DNA of 64,000 nt from Cricetomys ansorgei (GCA_026225945.1 JAMJFZ010001089.1:3354501-3418500); one strand, 5' to 3'. Positions 20,372 to 31,888 are shown, counted from the first letter of the stretch. The notes: generated from the letters alone by a model not told the origin. A program made the numbers and translations.

Positions 20372-20776
20372 GTACGCTGGCTAGTTTTTTATCAACTTGA
20401 CACAAGCTAGAGTCGTGTAAGAATAGGGAACCTCAACTGAGAAAATGGCCCTATCAGATTGGCCTCTAGGCAAACCTGTGGGGAATTTTCTTGATTAATG
20501 ATTGATGGGGGGGAGGGGACCAGCTCACTGGGAGCGGTGCTGCCCACACATGGATGGTCCTGGGTGGTATCAGAAAGCAAACAAAGCAACCCACAGGGAC
20601 AAGCCAGTAAGCAGAGTTCCTCCATGGCTCTGCTTTAGTTCCTGCTTTGGCTTTCCTCAGAAGACCCAGAATTCTGTAACACAGGATGTATAAGCCAAAA
20701 AAAAAAAAAAAAAACCTTTCTTCATTAGGTTGCTTTCGATCATGGTATTTGTCACAGCACAAGAAAACAGACTGGG
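20372..20776 (+). mobile_element. MaLR-type solo LTR, nearly full length, plus strand
   Basis: It begins 'gctggctagttttttatcaa', 'cttgacacaagctagagtcg' and ends 'gatcatggtatttgtcacag'. The order is that of the 16.0-kb copy. Where that LTR carries 'taagcca' and the polyadenylation signal, this copy has an 18-A run (20697-20714), so the signal is obliterated by A-tract expansion. Confidence 0.85.
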
Positions 20777-20903
20777 ATGAGGGATGAGCACATTTGAAGA
20801 ACAGGAAATCAAGGCTTCACAATGGAATGCTTTGACCCTGGGACTCAGCCTTGCTCTTTCCTGCTCAGGGTGGCCCCTTAACCTGTTTCATAAGATTCTT
20901 CAG

Positions 20904-21096
20904 GGATGGGACTGGAGAGATGACTCAGCAGTTAAGAACACTGGCTACTCTTTCAGAGGACGGGGGTTCAATTCCCAGCACCCACATGGCAGCTCCCAAC
21001 TCCGTGAAATTCAAGTTCCATGGGATCCAACACCCCCACACAGACATACACAGAGGCAAAACACCAATTCACATAAAATTAAAAAAAAAAAAAAAA
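20904..21096 (+). mobile_element. B2/B3 SINE, plus strand, near complete
   Basis: It begins 'gggactggagagatgactca', 'gcagttaagaacactggcta', passes 'gggttcaattcccagcaccc', 'acatggcagctcccaactcc' and ends 'caccaattcacataaaatta' with a 16-A tail. The tRNA-like A and B boxes are well preserved. It may be one of the younger insertions here. Confidence 0.93.
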
Positions 21097-21194
21097 CTCC
21101 TAAAAGTTTGTCCGGTAGCCGGAAGTTCTGCCATGCAAGTGTGGATGAATGACCAGGTATATCGGTGAAGTTCTGTTTTATACATTTTATACTT

Positions 21195-21565
21195 GTCAGA
21201 GATTTTTAAATGTATGTGTATCTGAATGCATGTGTGTATTCATGCATGTGCTGGCGCACCACATGTATGCATATGCATGTAGAGGCCATAAACAATCTCA
21301 GGTGTCCAGATTCAGGAATGCTGCCCATAGCCTTTGGAGACAGGGTCTCTCACTGGCCTGGAACTAACTCATTATTTAGGCTAGACTGTCTGGCCATCAA
21401 GTTCCAGAAACTGTCCTATCTCTACCTTCTCAGTCCTGGGATTACACATATACACACACACCCAAGCCCAGCGTTTTCACAAAGGGTTCTGGGGGTTGAA
21501 GCCAAGTGTTTGAGCTGCTAAGGCAAGCATTTGACTGGCTGACTTGTCTTATCTCTGCAGCCCAG
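21195..21565 (-). mobile_element. B4 SINE, minus strand
   Basis: The plus strand shows a GT-rich stretch, 'agacagggtctctcactggc', 'ctggaactaactcattattt', 'aggctagactgtctggccat', 'tcctgggattacacatatac', then an ID-like part 'ggttctgggggttgaagcca' and 'cttatctctgcagccc'. This is the antisense B4 order: ID-like head, B1-like middle, GT-rich tail. Confidence 0.8.
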
Positions 21566-21827
21566 AGGTGCTAGTTTTGCCTTCATGACTTCATCCTTGG
21601 AAATGAACACTAATTCAGCAAAGCTAAAAGATATACAATGGGGACTGGGTCAGACCAAATTGCTTTGACCTTTGGATCCAGACAAAGTTGTTTCTAAGAC
21701 CAAGTACAGCCCTGTCATTAGGCATCTAAGCCTGGGGACAAGCACAAATGATTCATGGGTACCACCTGTAAAATGGAGTCATCAATATTTAACAAGCCAC
21801 TGAGATATACCAGAGATTCCCTTGACA

Positions 21828-22026
21828 TTTATTTTATTTATTTATCTTATTTTACTTATGTGTTTTGCTTACATGTATATATGTGCATCCAGTACCTCAG
21901 AGGCCAGAAGAAGGTATTGGACCCATTGGGACTGGAGCTATAGATGGTTGTATGCTGGGAATTGAACCTAGGTCCTTTGGAAGAGTGACAAGTGCTCTTA
22001 ACTACCAACTCATCTCTCCAGCTCCA
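21828..22026 (-). mobile_element. B2/B3 SINE, minus strand
   Basis: A TTTA-rich tail (21828-21860), then 'cagaggccagaagaaggtat', 'gggaattgaacctaggtcct', 'ttggaagagtgacaagtgct' and 'cttaactaccaactcatctc' complete the antisense B2/B3. Nearly complete. Confidence 0.9.
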
Positions 22027-22029
22027 ATT

Positions 22030-22168
22030 TACAGGGTTTCACTATGAAGAAGCTAAGGCTGGTCTGAAACTCTCTATGTAGACCATCCTGGCCTAGGACT
22101 CACAGCAATTTATCAGTCTCTGACTTTCAAGTGCTGGGATTAAGTGTGTGTGCTACCACACCTAGCTT
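22030..22168 (-). mobile_element. B1 SINE, minus strand
   Basis: 'cagggtttcactatgaagaa', 'ctatgtagaccatcctggcc', 'ctctgactttcaagtgctgg' and 'gattaagtgtgtgtgctacc' are antisense B1 landmarks. The A tail of this B1 abuts the head of the preceding B2/B3. Confidence 0.88.
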
Positions 22169-22451
22169 CCTCTCTTATAGACAGAAAGGTACCACTGATG
22201 GGTTCAGTTAAGATGCAAACACCCCTCTGTGAATGTTCAGAATGAGTAAGAAAAGGTGATGAAGAAGGAAGAGCATCATGGGTAAGGAATGTGGTCCTCA
22301 CGGGTCATGTAGAAAACATAATTTGTGGTGAGCCCAGAGGGAAGAGTCCTGGGTGGGTATGATGTTAAAACTGAACAGGAACCAAGTTAAACCAGGAAGA
22401 ATGAGAACAATTGAGAAAGCCAAGCCAGTCAAAGACCTGAGACTAGTTTGA

Positions 22452-22548
22452 GATGATTGCTCCCAGTGAGGAACAGACGCCCACAAGCTGTTCTCTGACT
22501 TCCTAACATGCCCCAGGCATTCATACACATGGAGACACAACAAACCAG
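22452..22548 (+). mobile_element. Possible B4 3' fragment
   Basis: 'gctgttctctgacttcctaa', 'catgccccaggcattcatac' resembles the tail segment of B4/ID-type SINEs. Short and unsure. Confidence 0.35.
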
Positions 22549-22587
22549 CCAACCAAGAAGAAGAGAAGTCATTGTCCTTGTAGTCGT

Positions 22588-22678
22588 AGTCATCATCATC
22601 ATCATCATCATCACCACCATCATCATCATCACCATCATCATCATCACCATCATCATCATCACCATCATCATCATCATC
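22588..22678 (+). repeat. (ATC)n microsatellite with ACC interruptions
   Basis: About 30 triplets of atc/cat, interrupted at regular intervals by 'acc' (four times). It may be a higher-order array of (ATC)4ACC units. Confidence 0.97.
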
Positions 22679-22728
22679 TTATATCCAGTCTTTATTTCAA
22701 TTGTCCCAATTGCCTCAAGTGCCCTGGC

Positions 22729-22840
22729 AATCTCCTCTCTCTCCCCCTCTTTTTCTCTCCCCCCTCTCTCTCCCTCTCTCTCCCTCTCTCTCTTTCTCCC
22801 TCTCCCTCTCCCTCTCTTCCTCCCATCTCTCCCTGTCTCA
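22729..22840 (+). repeat. CT-rich polypyrimidine tract
   Basis: About 110 bases almost wholly of C and T. It is mirror-symmetric in part and able to form triplex-type structures in principle. Confidence 0.93.
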
Positions 22841-22887
22841 TCATCTCTTTGCTGTTGTAGCTTAATTCCAGGGTCTAATCAAGCCAA

Positions 22888-23280
22888 ACATACCAGATTT
22901 GATTGTTGAACTTCTTTAGACTCCAGTCTTTTAATATAGAACCATCCCTCTGTACAGTCCACATTTCTACTCCTGCTGTTAGATATTTTTCAAGAGTCCA
23001 AGGCAGTTTGAGTCAGGAGGATGCATTTCCCACATTCTGCATTTGTCCGAACGTGTCTTCCGCCTCATCATGAAACTTATCTCTAGCGGCTTTATCAGAC
23101 TCGGGTTGAGGACACTTGGCAAGGACACTTCACAGGTGACACTGGGCCCTTGGCGTTGCATCCCATGGGTAGGAAGTTGTGCCTTCTCACATTCACGTTA
23201 GCCACATGGTGGTGGCCAGAGCTTTCCATCATAAAGATACTTGTATCCCATGCCAGTAATAAGTAACTTTAGAGACATGT
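22888..23280 (+). mobile_element. L1M 3'-UTR relic, plus strand
   Basis: The order 'tttaatatagaaccatccct', 'ttcaagagtccaaggcagtt', 'ttgtccgaacgtgtcttccg', 'cctcatcatgaaact', 'gacacttcacaggtgacact', 'ggaagttgtgccttctcaca' and 'ataataagtaactttagaga' follows the 3' region of an ancient mammalian L1 ('tttgtctgatgtttcctcat ... ttaataagtaatctgtgggg'). Old, no ORF. Confidence 0.65.
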
Positions 23281-24057
23281 ATTACACATACTTCTGCTTC
23301 TCAGCAATTCATGGTCTACCATAAACAAGTGACATTCTGATAACTATTACTTGAACATCGCATCAACTCTAAAATGTGCAAAGATGACTGGAGGAAAGAA
23401 ATGCAAGGGGTGCGGCGCAGAGATGGAGGCAAACAGTGAAGAGAGGGCCAGAGCTATGACTGACTCTGGAATCAATTCTGGGGACATTTTAAAGGACCCA
23501 CGATTCGTGCCCTTTGAGCAAATGCTGGCCTGAAACAATGAGCACAGAGCGTCTTGTGCTCAGAGCTGGCACTTTAGTACAAAGTGAGTACATTGCCTTT
23601 TGGTGACCCCGGGAATCTGAACTTTGTGCTGAACGTCATCCTTGACCTGAAGCAAGGAAAAGCTAACGATTCAGGTGTGCAGCCATGTTCAAAGTCGGTC
23701 ATTTGGACAGTGGATTTCCACATGACAAGGAAAAGTTAGTGCCAGCTCAGGGCACCCTGGCTCACTCCGTGAGAGTTTTACAGAACACAACCCCCTCCCC
23801 CGGCAGGCACTGCCAGGGTCTAGCTGTTACATCTTTCAAACAACCACTTGCCCCACTGTGCAAAAACAAGTTCTTTGAAAGATACAGGTGAAATCCACTC
23901 CGCTGACCAGTTCAACCTGTGCCTCGTCTGAACAAGACTGTTCTTTTCCAGATTTTTAGGAAATGAAACCAATCTTTGTGAAATATTTTCATGAAATTCA
24001 TGTCAAAGAATACTTATTATCAGTCCAAATGCTAAAGTCAGGTGATCTCAAAAACAC
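23281..24057. other. Unassigned unique sequence
   Basis: A 60-codon frame (23351-23533, plus; Cys-Lys-Gly-Cys-Gly motif) was inspected but no family was recognised. No repeats are seen. Confidence 0.4.
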
Positions 24058-24285
24058 AAGTCTTTATCTATTTAGTTTTATTTTTGTGTGTATAAGTGCT
24101 TGCCTACAGGTCTATGCTCCATGTGTGTGCCTGGTGCCCAAGAAGGCCAAAAGAGGACATTGGGTCTTCCGAAACTGGAGATATAGAAGGGGGTGAGTTG
24201 TCGTGTGAATCCTAGGAACCAAATCTAGTTTCTCTGCAAGAACAGAATACTCTCTGAACCACTAGGCAGGTCACCCTGTTTAAGA
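24058..24285 (-). mobile_element. B2/B3 SINE, minus strand, diverged
   Basis: 'ctatttagttttatttttgt' tail, 'aggccaaaagaggacattgg', 'tgtgaatcctaggaaccaaa' and 'tctctgaaccactaggcagg' give the antisense B2/B3 order, more decayed than other copies. Confidence 0.75.
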
Positions 24286-25434
24286 AAAAATTACAAGCCT
24301 CTGTAGAGACACCTGATGTCGGATACTGTTCTGACTCCGGACATTGTGAATTGACTAACAAACAGCAAAGGACCCTACCTCCTGCTGCAATCTAGAGAAG
24401 AGCAAGCAAAGCCCTTCTAGCAAAAGTTGAAAATGCAATGAGGAGGTAAGTAATTATCTTCTACAATGTCAGAGACAGCAGGCTTGGGAATTACAGTAAG
24501 AGTGTGCGTGTGTGAGTGTGTGTGTGTGTGTTATATGCACCATTTGAAGAATCAGAAAAGGTGTCTCCCAGGGACTCCCCAGAAATGAAAGATGATTCCC
24601 CACAGTTGGAATGGACTCCTGGGATGGTGGCCAGTGCTGAGTTACTAGGTCATGGTGAAGCTCTGAAGGCAAGCCACCCTCTTTAAGCCATGCTGTCCCT
24701 AGAGAGGACTGTGGCTATTTAGAGATGGATAAACTTTGAATTTGTAAAGTATTTTAAGGTTATGCAGATTTAAATTCCCTTGACTACCATTATAATGCAT
24801 GCATTAGTTCTAAGAAGAGAGAGAGGACTCATATCTTTAAACAAACAGCCCTTCAAACTCTTAATTAGCTGGGAAGTTTGGAATCTCTGCCCCACACAGC
24901 AATTGCTGAATAAATGCTGAATTGACAAATTCTTCAGGTTTTTTTTTTTTTTTTTTAATGTACATTATTGAGGGACCATCCTGTCTTTTTTCAACAACTC
25001 TCCTCCTCCTGCCTCCTGGGCTTCCTACCGCAACCATTCCTTCCTTCTTTGTCTTGTGTGGTACAGGTGACCAGCAAACAGCTCCCCATTTGCCTCCTGC
25101 AAAAGTGCGTATGAATTTGTGAGACATTAACATCACAGGGAACCCACTCAACAAAACAAACTATTCCAAAGGACGCTGACGAGAGCGACTCACGGAGACG
25201 TTGACTGCAGTCCCTCTTCTCTGTCAGCAGCAGCCGCGGGACACAACCCAGGCTGGAAGCGGATACTGACTTTGGAAATAAAACCCAGAGGTTGAAGCAA
25301 GCAGCCAGGAGCTTCAAACGCTAAGGGGTCTTCAAGGCAAACAGAACCCTGAGAGAGGCTAGATCTGGAAATTTCTTCTCCGGGCCAGGAGTAAAAACTG
25401 TTTTGGTTTATTTGTTTAGTTGATTGGCTTTGGT
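24286..25434. other. Unassigned sequence with GT and poly(T) tracts
   Basis: A GT tract lies at about 24504-24531 and an 18-base T run at 24939-24957. No exon or family is recognised. Confidence 0.4.
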
Positions 25435-25435
25435 T

Positions 25436-25593
25436 TTTGGTTTTTCGTTTGGTTGGGTCATTGTTGTTTTCGAGCAGAGTTTCTCTGGAACTCGCTTTGT
25501 AGAGCAGGCTGGCCTCCAACTCAGAAAGATCCACCTGCTTCTTCTGTCTCCTGAGTGCTGGGATTAAAGGCACGCACCACCACCACCAGGCTC
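25436..25593 (-). mobile_element. B1 SINE, minus strand, full length
   Basis: A TTTGG-rich tail, then 'gagcagagtttctctggaac', 'tcgctttgtagagcaggctg', 'gcctccaactcagaaagatc', 'ctgagtgctgggattaaagg' and 'cacgcaccaccaccaccagg'. Full length and well preserved. Confidence 0.93.
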
Positions 25594-27207
25594 TGTTTGG
25601 GGCAGGGGCGGGGAAGTATCTTACACTTAGCCTTTTTTTTTTTTTTTTTTAATTTCTATTTTACCAATAAACAGAGAAGCCAACCTGCAATGCGTGACAC
25701 CTGACTGTTCACACAAGGTGAGCACTGTCCTTTCCTTCCTGCTGAAAGAGAACCACTTAAGTCCAACGCCCCCTTCATTCTAGTGAACTAAGATACCAAG
25801 CAGAGCTTTACAAGCAGCCTTCCAGCTCCCCTTGAAGAGCCCCACAGCGGGGAAGATCATTTCCTTTCTTCTCTGCTTCTGAACACCACAGGGCTGCCCA
25901 GTGAGCAAACATCACAGTGCTTCCTCCACAAAACACTGACGTATCTGAAGGAAGCATTACCCACTGAAGACACAGTTTAAAAAAAAAAAACAAAATCTAG
26001 GAAAAGAAGAGCCACCAGTGATGCTGGCTGCCCTGACATGGTTTCAGTTACTTCTGCCCCCTTTCCATCCTTGTCTCTTGAAGCAGCATGGGCACTGTCC
26101 ATGCTTGAGGTTGTATCCTGACAGAAGAATAGGGCTCCCCGTGCAACCAGTACAAGAATCAGAAATGTCATAGAAATTACAGAGGTCATTACTCTGGCCT
26201 AAAGTCCCACCGCAAGCTCTGAAAGACCAGTCTAAAAGCAGTGAAGCCTCCAGTTGTTAGATGGTCCTTGAGAAATCAGCAGAGATTGCTGTAGGTGGGT
26301 ACTGGAGTCTGGAGGATAGCCGCTGGGATAACCAGGCTCTTGTGTCTGGAAACTAGGAATCGGACCAGGGAGATGGTTTATTTAAAAAAAAGCGGGCATT
26401 TCCAACATCGGAGGTGGGCCAGAGAGTGGGGAAAAAATACACATTCAACAGGCCTTGGCTGAGCAGATTGAAACATTTGCACAGGGCACACTTTTTGTGG
26501 CAGATGCTCTGTTACACATCAGCCTTAGTTGGGTGAAATGTCCAGTCCTTTCCTGGAAACTGCTTTTTACATATGTTAATCTTGATGGCTCTCCCTCAGC
26601 TCCACTCTCCTGCCACACAATCACGGAGAAACTCCTCAGGCATCTGACTTCCTTACCAAGAAGTTGCGATCGGTACCCTGGTAACCTGGTAGTTATTATT
26701 AGTTACTACTACTATTAGTGACTATTCTCTACCTGTCTCCTGTTACTACCTGACATCTGCTAGGATGACTAATCTGCTTTAGGATTTGTTTCTGATTTGT
26801 CCGTGCTTTTCTATAACACCAGCTTTCTCTGCTCAGCCTGTTGGGACATTTATTCCAGTCTATATCATTCCATTCAAAACCATTATTTTATTTTATAATA
26901 CTCTGTTTATTTTATTCTATGGTGTGAAGTGTTTCCAGATTCGATCATCAGAATCAAAGCCATAAACAGAAAACAAAAATCAGAAACAAAACAATAAAGT
27001 GTTGTGGTTTTTAATCTTTCGACAATGCAAATGATCAAACTCGATTGCAAGCGTCACAAGCCAACCAGAGGACACTTAAAGAAATAGAAAACTCATCTAC
27101 AGCCTGGTGGCTTCATAAACTTGAACTATCAAATAGTTTGGGCTTCATCAAAGTCTTTTTTTTATTCTCCTGTCTGTTTCTAACTTCTATTACCTTAAAG
27201 GCAGGCA

Positions 27208-27208
<1 letters not shown>
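25594..27208. other. Unassigned sequence
   Basis: It holds a 22-base T run (about 25629-25650), an A run at 25978-25990 and a TTA/ACT-rich patch at 26692-26720. The rest shows no recognisable family or exon. Confidence 0.4.

Positions 27209-27242
<34 letters not shown>
27209..27242 (+). repeat. (AC)n microsatellite
   Basis: A perfect AC array of about 34 bases immediately upstream of a SINE. Confidence 0.97.
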
Positions 27243-27374
27243 CTGAGGCCTGTGAGGAGGCTGAATGGGTAAAGGCTTCTGCCACACAGGTCTGGCAACC
27301 TGAATTTTATCGCCAGAACTTCCATAAAGATAGCAGGAGAGAACCAATTCTACATGGTTGTCCTCTGACCTACA

Positions 27375-27410
<36 letters not shown>

Positions 27411-27440
27411 AGCAACAACAATAAATACATTAATAATAGA
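27243..27440 (+). mobile_element. tRNA-derived SINE (ID/B4 type), plus strand
   Basis: 'gaggctgaatgggtaaaggc', 'ggtctggcaacctgaatttt', 'aggagagaaccaattctaca', 'tggttgtcctctgacctaca' is the head and body of an ID/B4-type SINE. Its tail is the second AC array (27375-27409) followed by A-rich triplets. Confidence 0.75.
27375..27409 (+). repeat. (AC)n microsatellite in SINE tail
   Basis: A second AC array. The two arrays flank one SINE body. Confidence 0.95.
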
Positions 27441-27609
27441 AAGAAATTCCTGAGAGGTGGGGGTTCTTGTCTATCCTGTGTGACTCCTTCCACTCAATTG
27501 CCGGCACCACAAAACAAGTAAAAGCAAAACCAAAGAGAAATTTCTGAAGAGCAGTTTACTACTGGCAAGCTTCCAGGAGCACCCAACATTATAATGGATT
27601 GTGGTGGAG

Positions 27610-27800
27610 GTCAGCGTCAAGCTATGGGGTTAAACTACTGAAATTGACTCCTAGCCCTCACCTAGACATGTGCCTCAATTTCTCCATCTGCAAAGTAGAG
27701 ACAACAAAGACATTGACCTCCTGTTGCATAGATTAAATTAAAGGATGCATGTAGAGTGTTTGCCATAAAGCCTTGGTGTAGATCATAAGCATGTGCTGTT
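27610..27800 (+). mobile_element. MIR SINE relic, plus strand
   Basis: 'gacatgtgcctcaatttctc', 'catctgcaaagtagagacaa' and 'cctgttgcatagattaaatt', 'aaaggatgcatgtagagtgt' match the MIR core and 3' part. Confidence 0.7.
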
Positions 27801-27844
27801 GCCCAGCGGGGCATCACCTCCCCACCAGTCTAAGTCTGAACTTA

Positions 27845-28200
27845 ATTAAAGACACAGAACATATGCTTGTTCCTGATTGGATATGAAGGAGGAGGGAAAT
27901 TCCCAGACAGGAAACAGATAGGCGGGACCTGCCCAAGTAGGAAAAATCTGAATGTGTGCTCACCCCTGATTGGGCCTGATGGAAAACACATTGTCTTACG
28001 GGGTTTGCATTTAAAAATGCCCACATGTTACTGCTCGGGCCATCATAGAGGAATCCCAGGGGGTACTTTCAGTGATCCTGGTCAGCTTCCACCATCACTG
28101 GCCAGTATTAAAAGCTTGCTTAAAATTCAACTCAACTTTGTGGCAATGGTTGTTGTTGTTGCTTTCCTCAACTGATTTGGGATTTACACCAGCCCAGACC
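27845..28200 (+). mobile_element. Possible solo LTR, plus strand
   Basis: Two 'cctgattgg' units (27872 and 27966 area), a TATA-like 'catttaaaaatgcc' (about 28008-28021) and attaaa (about 28108-28113) give an LTR-like order. There is no match to a named family and no clean ends, so this is weaker than the LTRs at 5.0 and 6.4 kb. Confidence 0.35.
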
Positions 28201-28670
28201 TTTGCTGCACAATTGAATCTTCTCTGCTTCTGTTGAAGACCTCTGGACGATGATACGAGTGTTTCCTCTCCCAGAAGCCTTTAGCTATAAAATAAGTAAA
28301 ATGCTGAAATAGAAAAAAATTAAATAAGTTCAGAAGAGAGCGTTGACGTTTCTGCAGTGCAAGATTGTCTTCTGTTGGGTGTCAGTTTCCCATTCGCCAG
28401 ACAGAGAGTTCAAATACAGTTACTTAGTGGTTTTTCTTAGACTTCAAACTTGCATCAGTTGAAGAAGAGGAAAAAGAGGAAGAACAGAGGTGCATAACTA
28501 GGAAAGAAACAGGAAACATTCTTATATTCAGCAGAAACCCTCTAGTGCAATTGACACTTAAAGTTCTATTCTGTGGAGTAATTTTTTTTCGCTTGTTCAG
28601 TTTATTACTGTTTGCAAGTAAAATGTTTTAGGTTGTATTTGTAATCTTTACACGCTTTTTGTCATGGACC
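28201..28670. other. Unassigned AT-rich sequence
   Basis: No family or exon is recognised. Confidence 0.4.
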
Positions 28671-28671
28671 C

Positions 28672-28798
28672 GATTGATGATTGATTGATTGATTGGAGAC
28701 AGGGTCTCATGTAGCCAAGGTTGTCCATGAACTCCTGATCCACCTGCTTCTGCCTTCCGAATGTTGGGAATACAGGTGTATGTCATTGTGTCCAACTA
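28672..28798 (-). mobile_element. B1 SINE, minus strand, with (GATT)n tail
   Basis: The antisense tail has become gattgattgattgatt (28675-28695). Then come 'gagacagggtctcatgtagc', 'ccatgaactcctgatccacc', 'tgcttctgccttccgaatgt' and 'tgggaatacaggtgtatgtc'. Confidence 0.85.
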
Positions 28799-29825
28799 AG
28801 ATCTGGTTCTTTATCTGAATAAAGTCACCAAATGACTAGCTGATGTTAAACCAAAGTTGCACTAAACTGAAGAATATCATAATGAATCGGAACTCTCTTG
28901 GCTCAGTGGCAGAGCCAGCCACATCCCAGCACCAGCAGGGAGCTGAGCTGACTGGGAATCTTCCTTTGTTCAAACCATGAAACCCATTCTGTTCCCACCA
29001 GGTCCCCAGGTACACTACTTCCCCAGGAGGTGCTCAGCCATCCTGTGAGGGACCTGTTTCCCCATTTACATCTTCCCAAAGCTACAGGGCATTCCGCGAG
29101 TGAGATTTTCTTCCTCTACAAAACACAGCCACAAAGAGCCTAGAGTGTGGACAGTTTTCCCTCAAAAGGCAGAGAAGAAACATGCCAGTCACAGGAGCCC
29201 TCCAAAACACCTACTGTAGTCTTACCATTCTCCTGCGGGGCCACCTATACAATTAGTTTCACTTATATTGTTACCCTAAGCACTAGTCTTGTCTCTAACC
29301 CTTTCAGTGCCTTTCCTACCACCCACCCTGATCCTAGCACCTCCACACCCCACTCCTCCCCACACCCTGGTTTCTAAGAGCCAATGATTTAAGAATACAA
29401 ATGATTCACAACGCCTTACTTCTGTTCCAAGCAAAAACACTCTGTTCCTTTGGTTCTTGCTTTTGATCTGCTTGCTAGTCCATACATAATAGTAACTAAC
29501 GCATGTGTGTACCCACCCACCACTTGAAAAGGGAAATTCTAATCTTCCATGGCCTTGTTTTCTTAGGCAAGAGAACGAGAGAAAATGCCTTCGTCCAAGG
29601 AGAAGCTGACAAGCTTCTGAAAAAGGTAGACTGAGACTTGGAAGTGCGGGGACTCAGTGGGTGGAAACTGCTTTTCTACATCTACTCCTCTGATACGATG
29701 ATGCTTGCTCTATTTGGACAGTGAATACACCGGTCCAAATCCACTTCAGTGTTACCCCACAGGCAACTTACAATGACATTTTCTAACTCTACTCCATTTC
29801 ATTTTTCAGATGCCAGTAATTTAGT
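28799..29825. other. Unassigned sequence
   Basis: A 76-codon frame (29147-29377) is Pro/Ser/Thr-rich and featureless. No repeats are recognised. Confidence 0.4.
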
Positions 29826-30050
29826 GGGTTAGTTTTCCATCACTATGACAAAATGTCCGAGAAAAACAAAGTAACAAGAGGAAAGGTTTATTTTGGCTCA
29901 CAGTTTGGGGACTTACAATCTTTGGTTATTTGACCTGCGGCCTTCGAAAGGGCAGCACATCATACAGGCAGCATATGGTAGAAGAAGCCTTCACCTTGTG
30001 ATGAGCACAAAGCAGACACTTCCCGGACAGAAGCCTGATTAGGTCAAGGC
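29826..30050 (-). mobile_element. MaLR-type LTR fragment, minus strand
   Basis: It opens 'gttagttttccatcactatg', 'acaaaatgtccgagaaaaac', then 'aaaggtttattttggctcac' and 'agtttggggacttacaatct'. The U3 end is missing. Confidence 0.7.
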
Positions 30051-31275
30051 AAAGGCCAGCTCCGCATTCATGGCAGCCACTGACCCCGTTGCGTGTGTGC
30101 TGTTTGTACAGTGATTATGTGCTTTCTCAAACGTCAGTGTTAAAAACGTGCCTACGCTGGCTGAAATAAGGGAGATTTCATTCAAGACTAGGCGATAGGG
30201 ATATTGTAACAGGAGCAGCAGAGCAGACTCAATCCCAGCCACAGCGAAGACAGCTGGGACCAAGAAGCAGGTGAGGGTGAGCGAGAGTTGAAGGAAAATT
30301 ACTAAGAGGACAGGGCTCGGGGATTCTAGCCAGAGTGGCAGATAGCAGACTGGGCAGCTGTGGAGACCAACATCAAGACCTTTTCAAGAAGGCCCAGAGA
30401 ACCCAGCTATGGTGTGAGAAGGGAAGGGGTATGTATTGCTAGCTGTAGTTACCAGGAAGAAGGAGTTGGTATTATTACGGCTGGGGGAGAAAAAAATCTC
30501 TCCTAGCAGATATGGAGGTTGCCTCACAGAAAGCAGGATTTCCCAATAGTTCACAACATGGCCTTTGAGACTTCTAAGTAAACATTGCTGATGGACCATG
30601 GGAGTCAGAGAGCAAGGGTGATGCCCTGGGGAATGTTCACCCAGATTCTCTAGACATGGGGGCAAACAGACAGGGTTCACAGGAAAGGCAAATAAGAAGG
30701 GACAGGGGCAGGTACACACTGTAGGCATCTCTGCTCCACTCTCTGAACGGCTGCAAGCATTATACCAACTAGCAAAAATACGGATGCTTGGAAAGAAAAG
30801 ATTAGGTATTAAAAGATGCAAGTTAGCCCTTGGAAAAATGTCCAGTTCACCATTTACCAACTTTGGATTCCCAGCACTTTCAAAGGCCAGCCTCTAAGAC
30901 ACAGAACTACCCACCACCTCAGCGTCTCCAGGCACTCGCTATGAAGACTTCAAAATCAAGAAACCAAAACTCCAAAAATGGGAATGCAGATAAAAGTTAA
31001 TAAACAGAATGCCAACTCTTGAAGAGAGAGACAGATTGAATATGTGAAACCAGAGCAAAATGGTTTTGAAATGAAAACATCCAAAAGTAAGGAATAGAAT
31101 CATTGAAAAATTAATAAACATTTAGAAGCTGTAGTTAAAGAAATCTTCCCCAGGAGAATAGAAAAAGAGAACTTTAAACTCAACCCACAAATTTCAAATC
31201 AAGTTGTTTACATTCCTGAGATAAATATGTAAATTAGAAAATCTGAAGCTTATCTCTGGAAAAGCATCTCACACT
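30051..31275. other. Unassigned; probable old retroelement remnants
   Basis: A 158-codon frame (30384-30860, minus) has no domain. The stretch 30935-31250 is A-rich and reads like degenerate LINE or retroviral internal sequence, but I cannot name it. Confidence 0.3.
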
Positions 31276-31600
31276 ATGCTGGTTTACTTTCTCCGTCGCT
31301 GTCATAAAACACAGGCTAAGAGCAACTTAGGGGGAAGAAGGATTTCTTTGGCTTAGAGGTCACAGCCTATCATTGAGGGAAGCCAAGGCAGGAACTCAAA
31401 GCAGGAATCTGGAGGCAGGAACTAAAGCATAGACCACAGAGGAATGGTGTTTATTATAGACCCACCTACCTAGGGATGGTATCACCACAGTGGATCGGAT
31501 TCTCTTACATCAATTAGCAATCAACAAAATGTCCCAGAGACCTATCCACAGACCAATGTGATAGAGACGATTCCCAAGACCAGCCATCACACAGCCCCAG
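31276..31600 (-). mobile_element. MaLR-type LTR, minus strand
   Basis: 'gctggtttactttctccgtc', 'gctgtcataaaacacaggct', 'aggcaggaactcaaagcagg', 'acctagggatggtatcacca' and 'catcaattagcaatcaacaa' give the antisense order of the full copies. Confidence 0.8.
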
Positions 31601-31888
31601 CTAGAAACCCTCTAGAAATGACATAGCCTGGAGAAAATCAAAAGTCACTAAAAATGGACGGAAACAGGATTATGCAGAACTCCACGACCCTGTATAGTAG
31701 ACTGCCACTAAAATTATGGTCACAATGTCTACTTTTGAAAAGTTGCATTCAATTTTACCCATTGTAGGCTTAAGAATACTCGCACGCATTGCAGCTAGAA
31801 TGTGATGAGTATCTCTTCTTTTATTTAAAAAAAAAAGTCTCACAGAGACCTTACATCCTATATGCAAGTAAAACATCCATATGCATCG

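Noticed and set aside
23351..23533. 60-codon frame with Cys-Lys-Gly-Cys-Gly
   Set aside because: One CxxC-like motif in a short frame, with no second metal-binding half or homologue recognised.
30384..30860. 158-codon minus-strand frame
   Set aside because: No domain and likely old retroelement surroundings; no Kozak or splice support.
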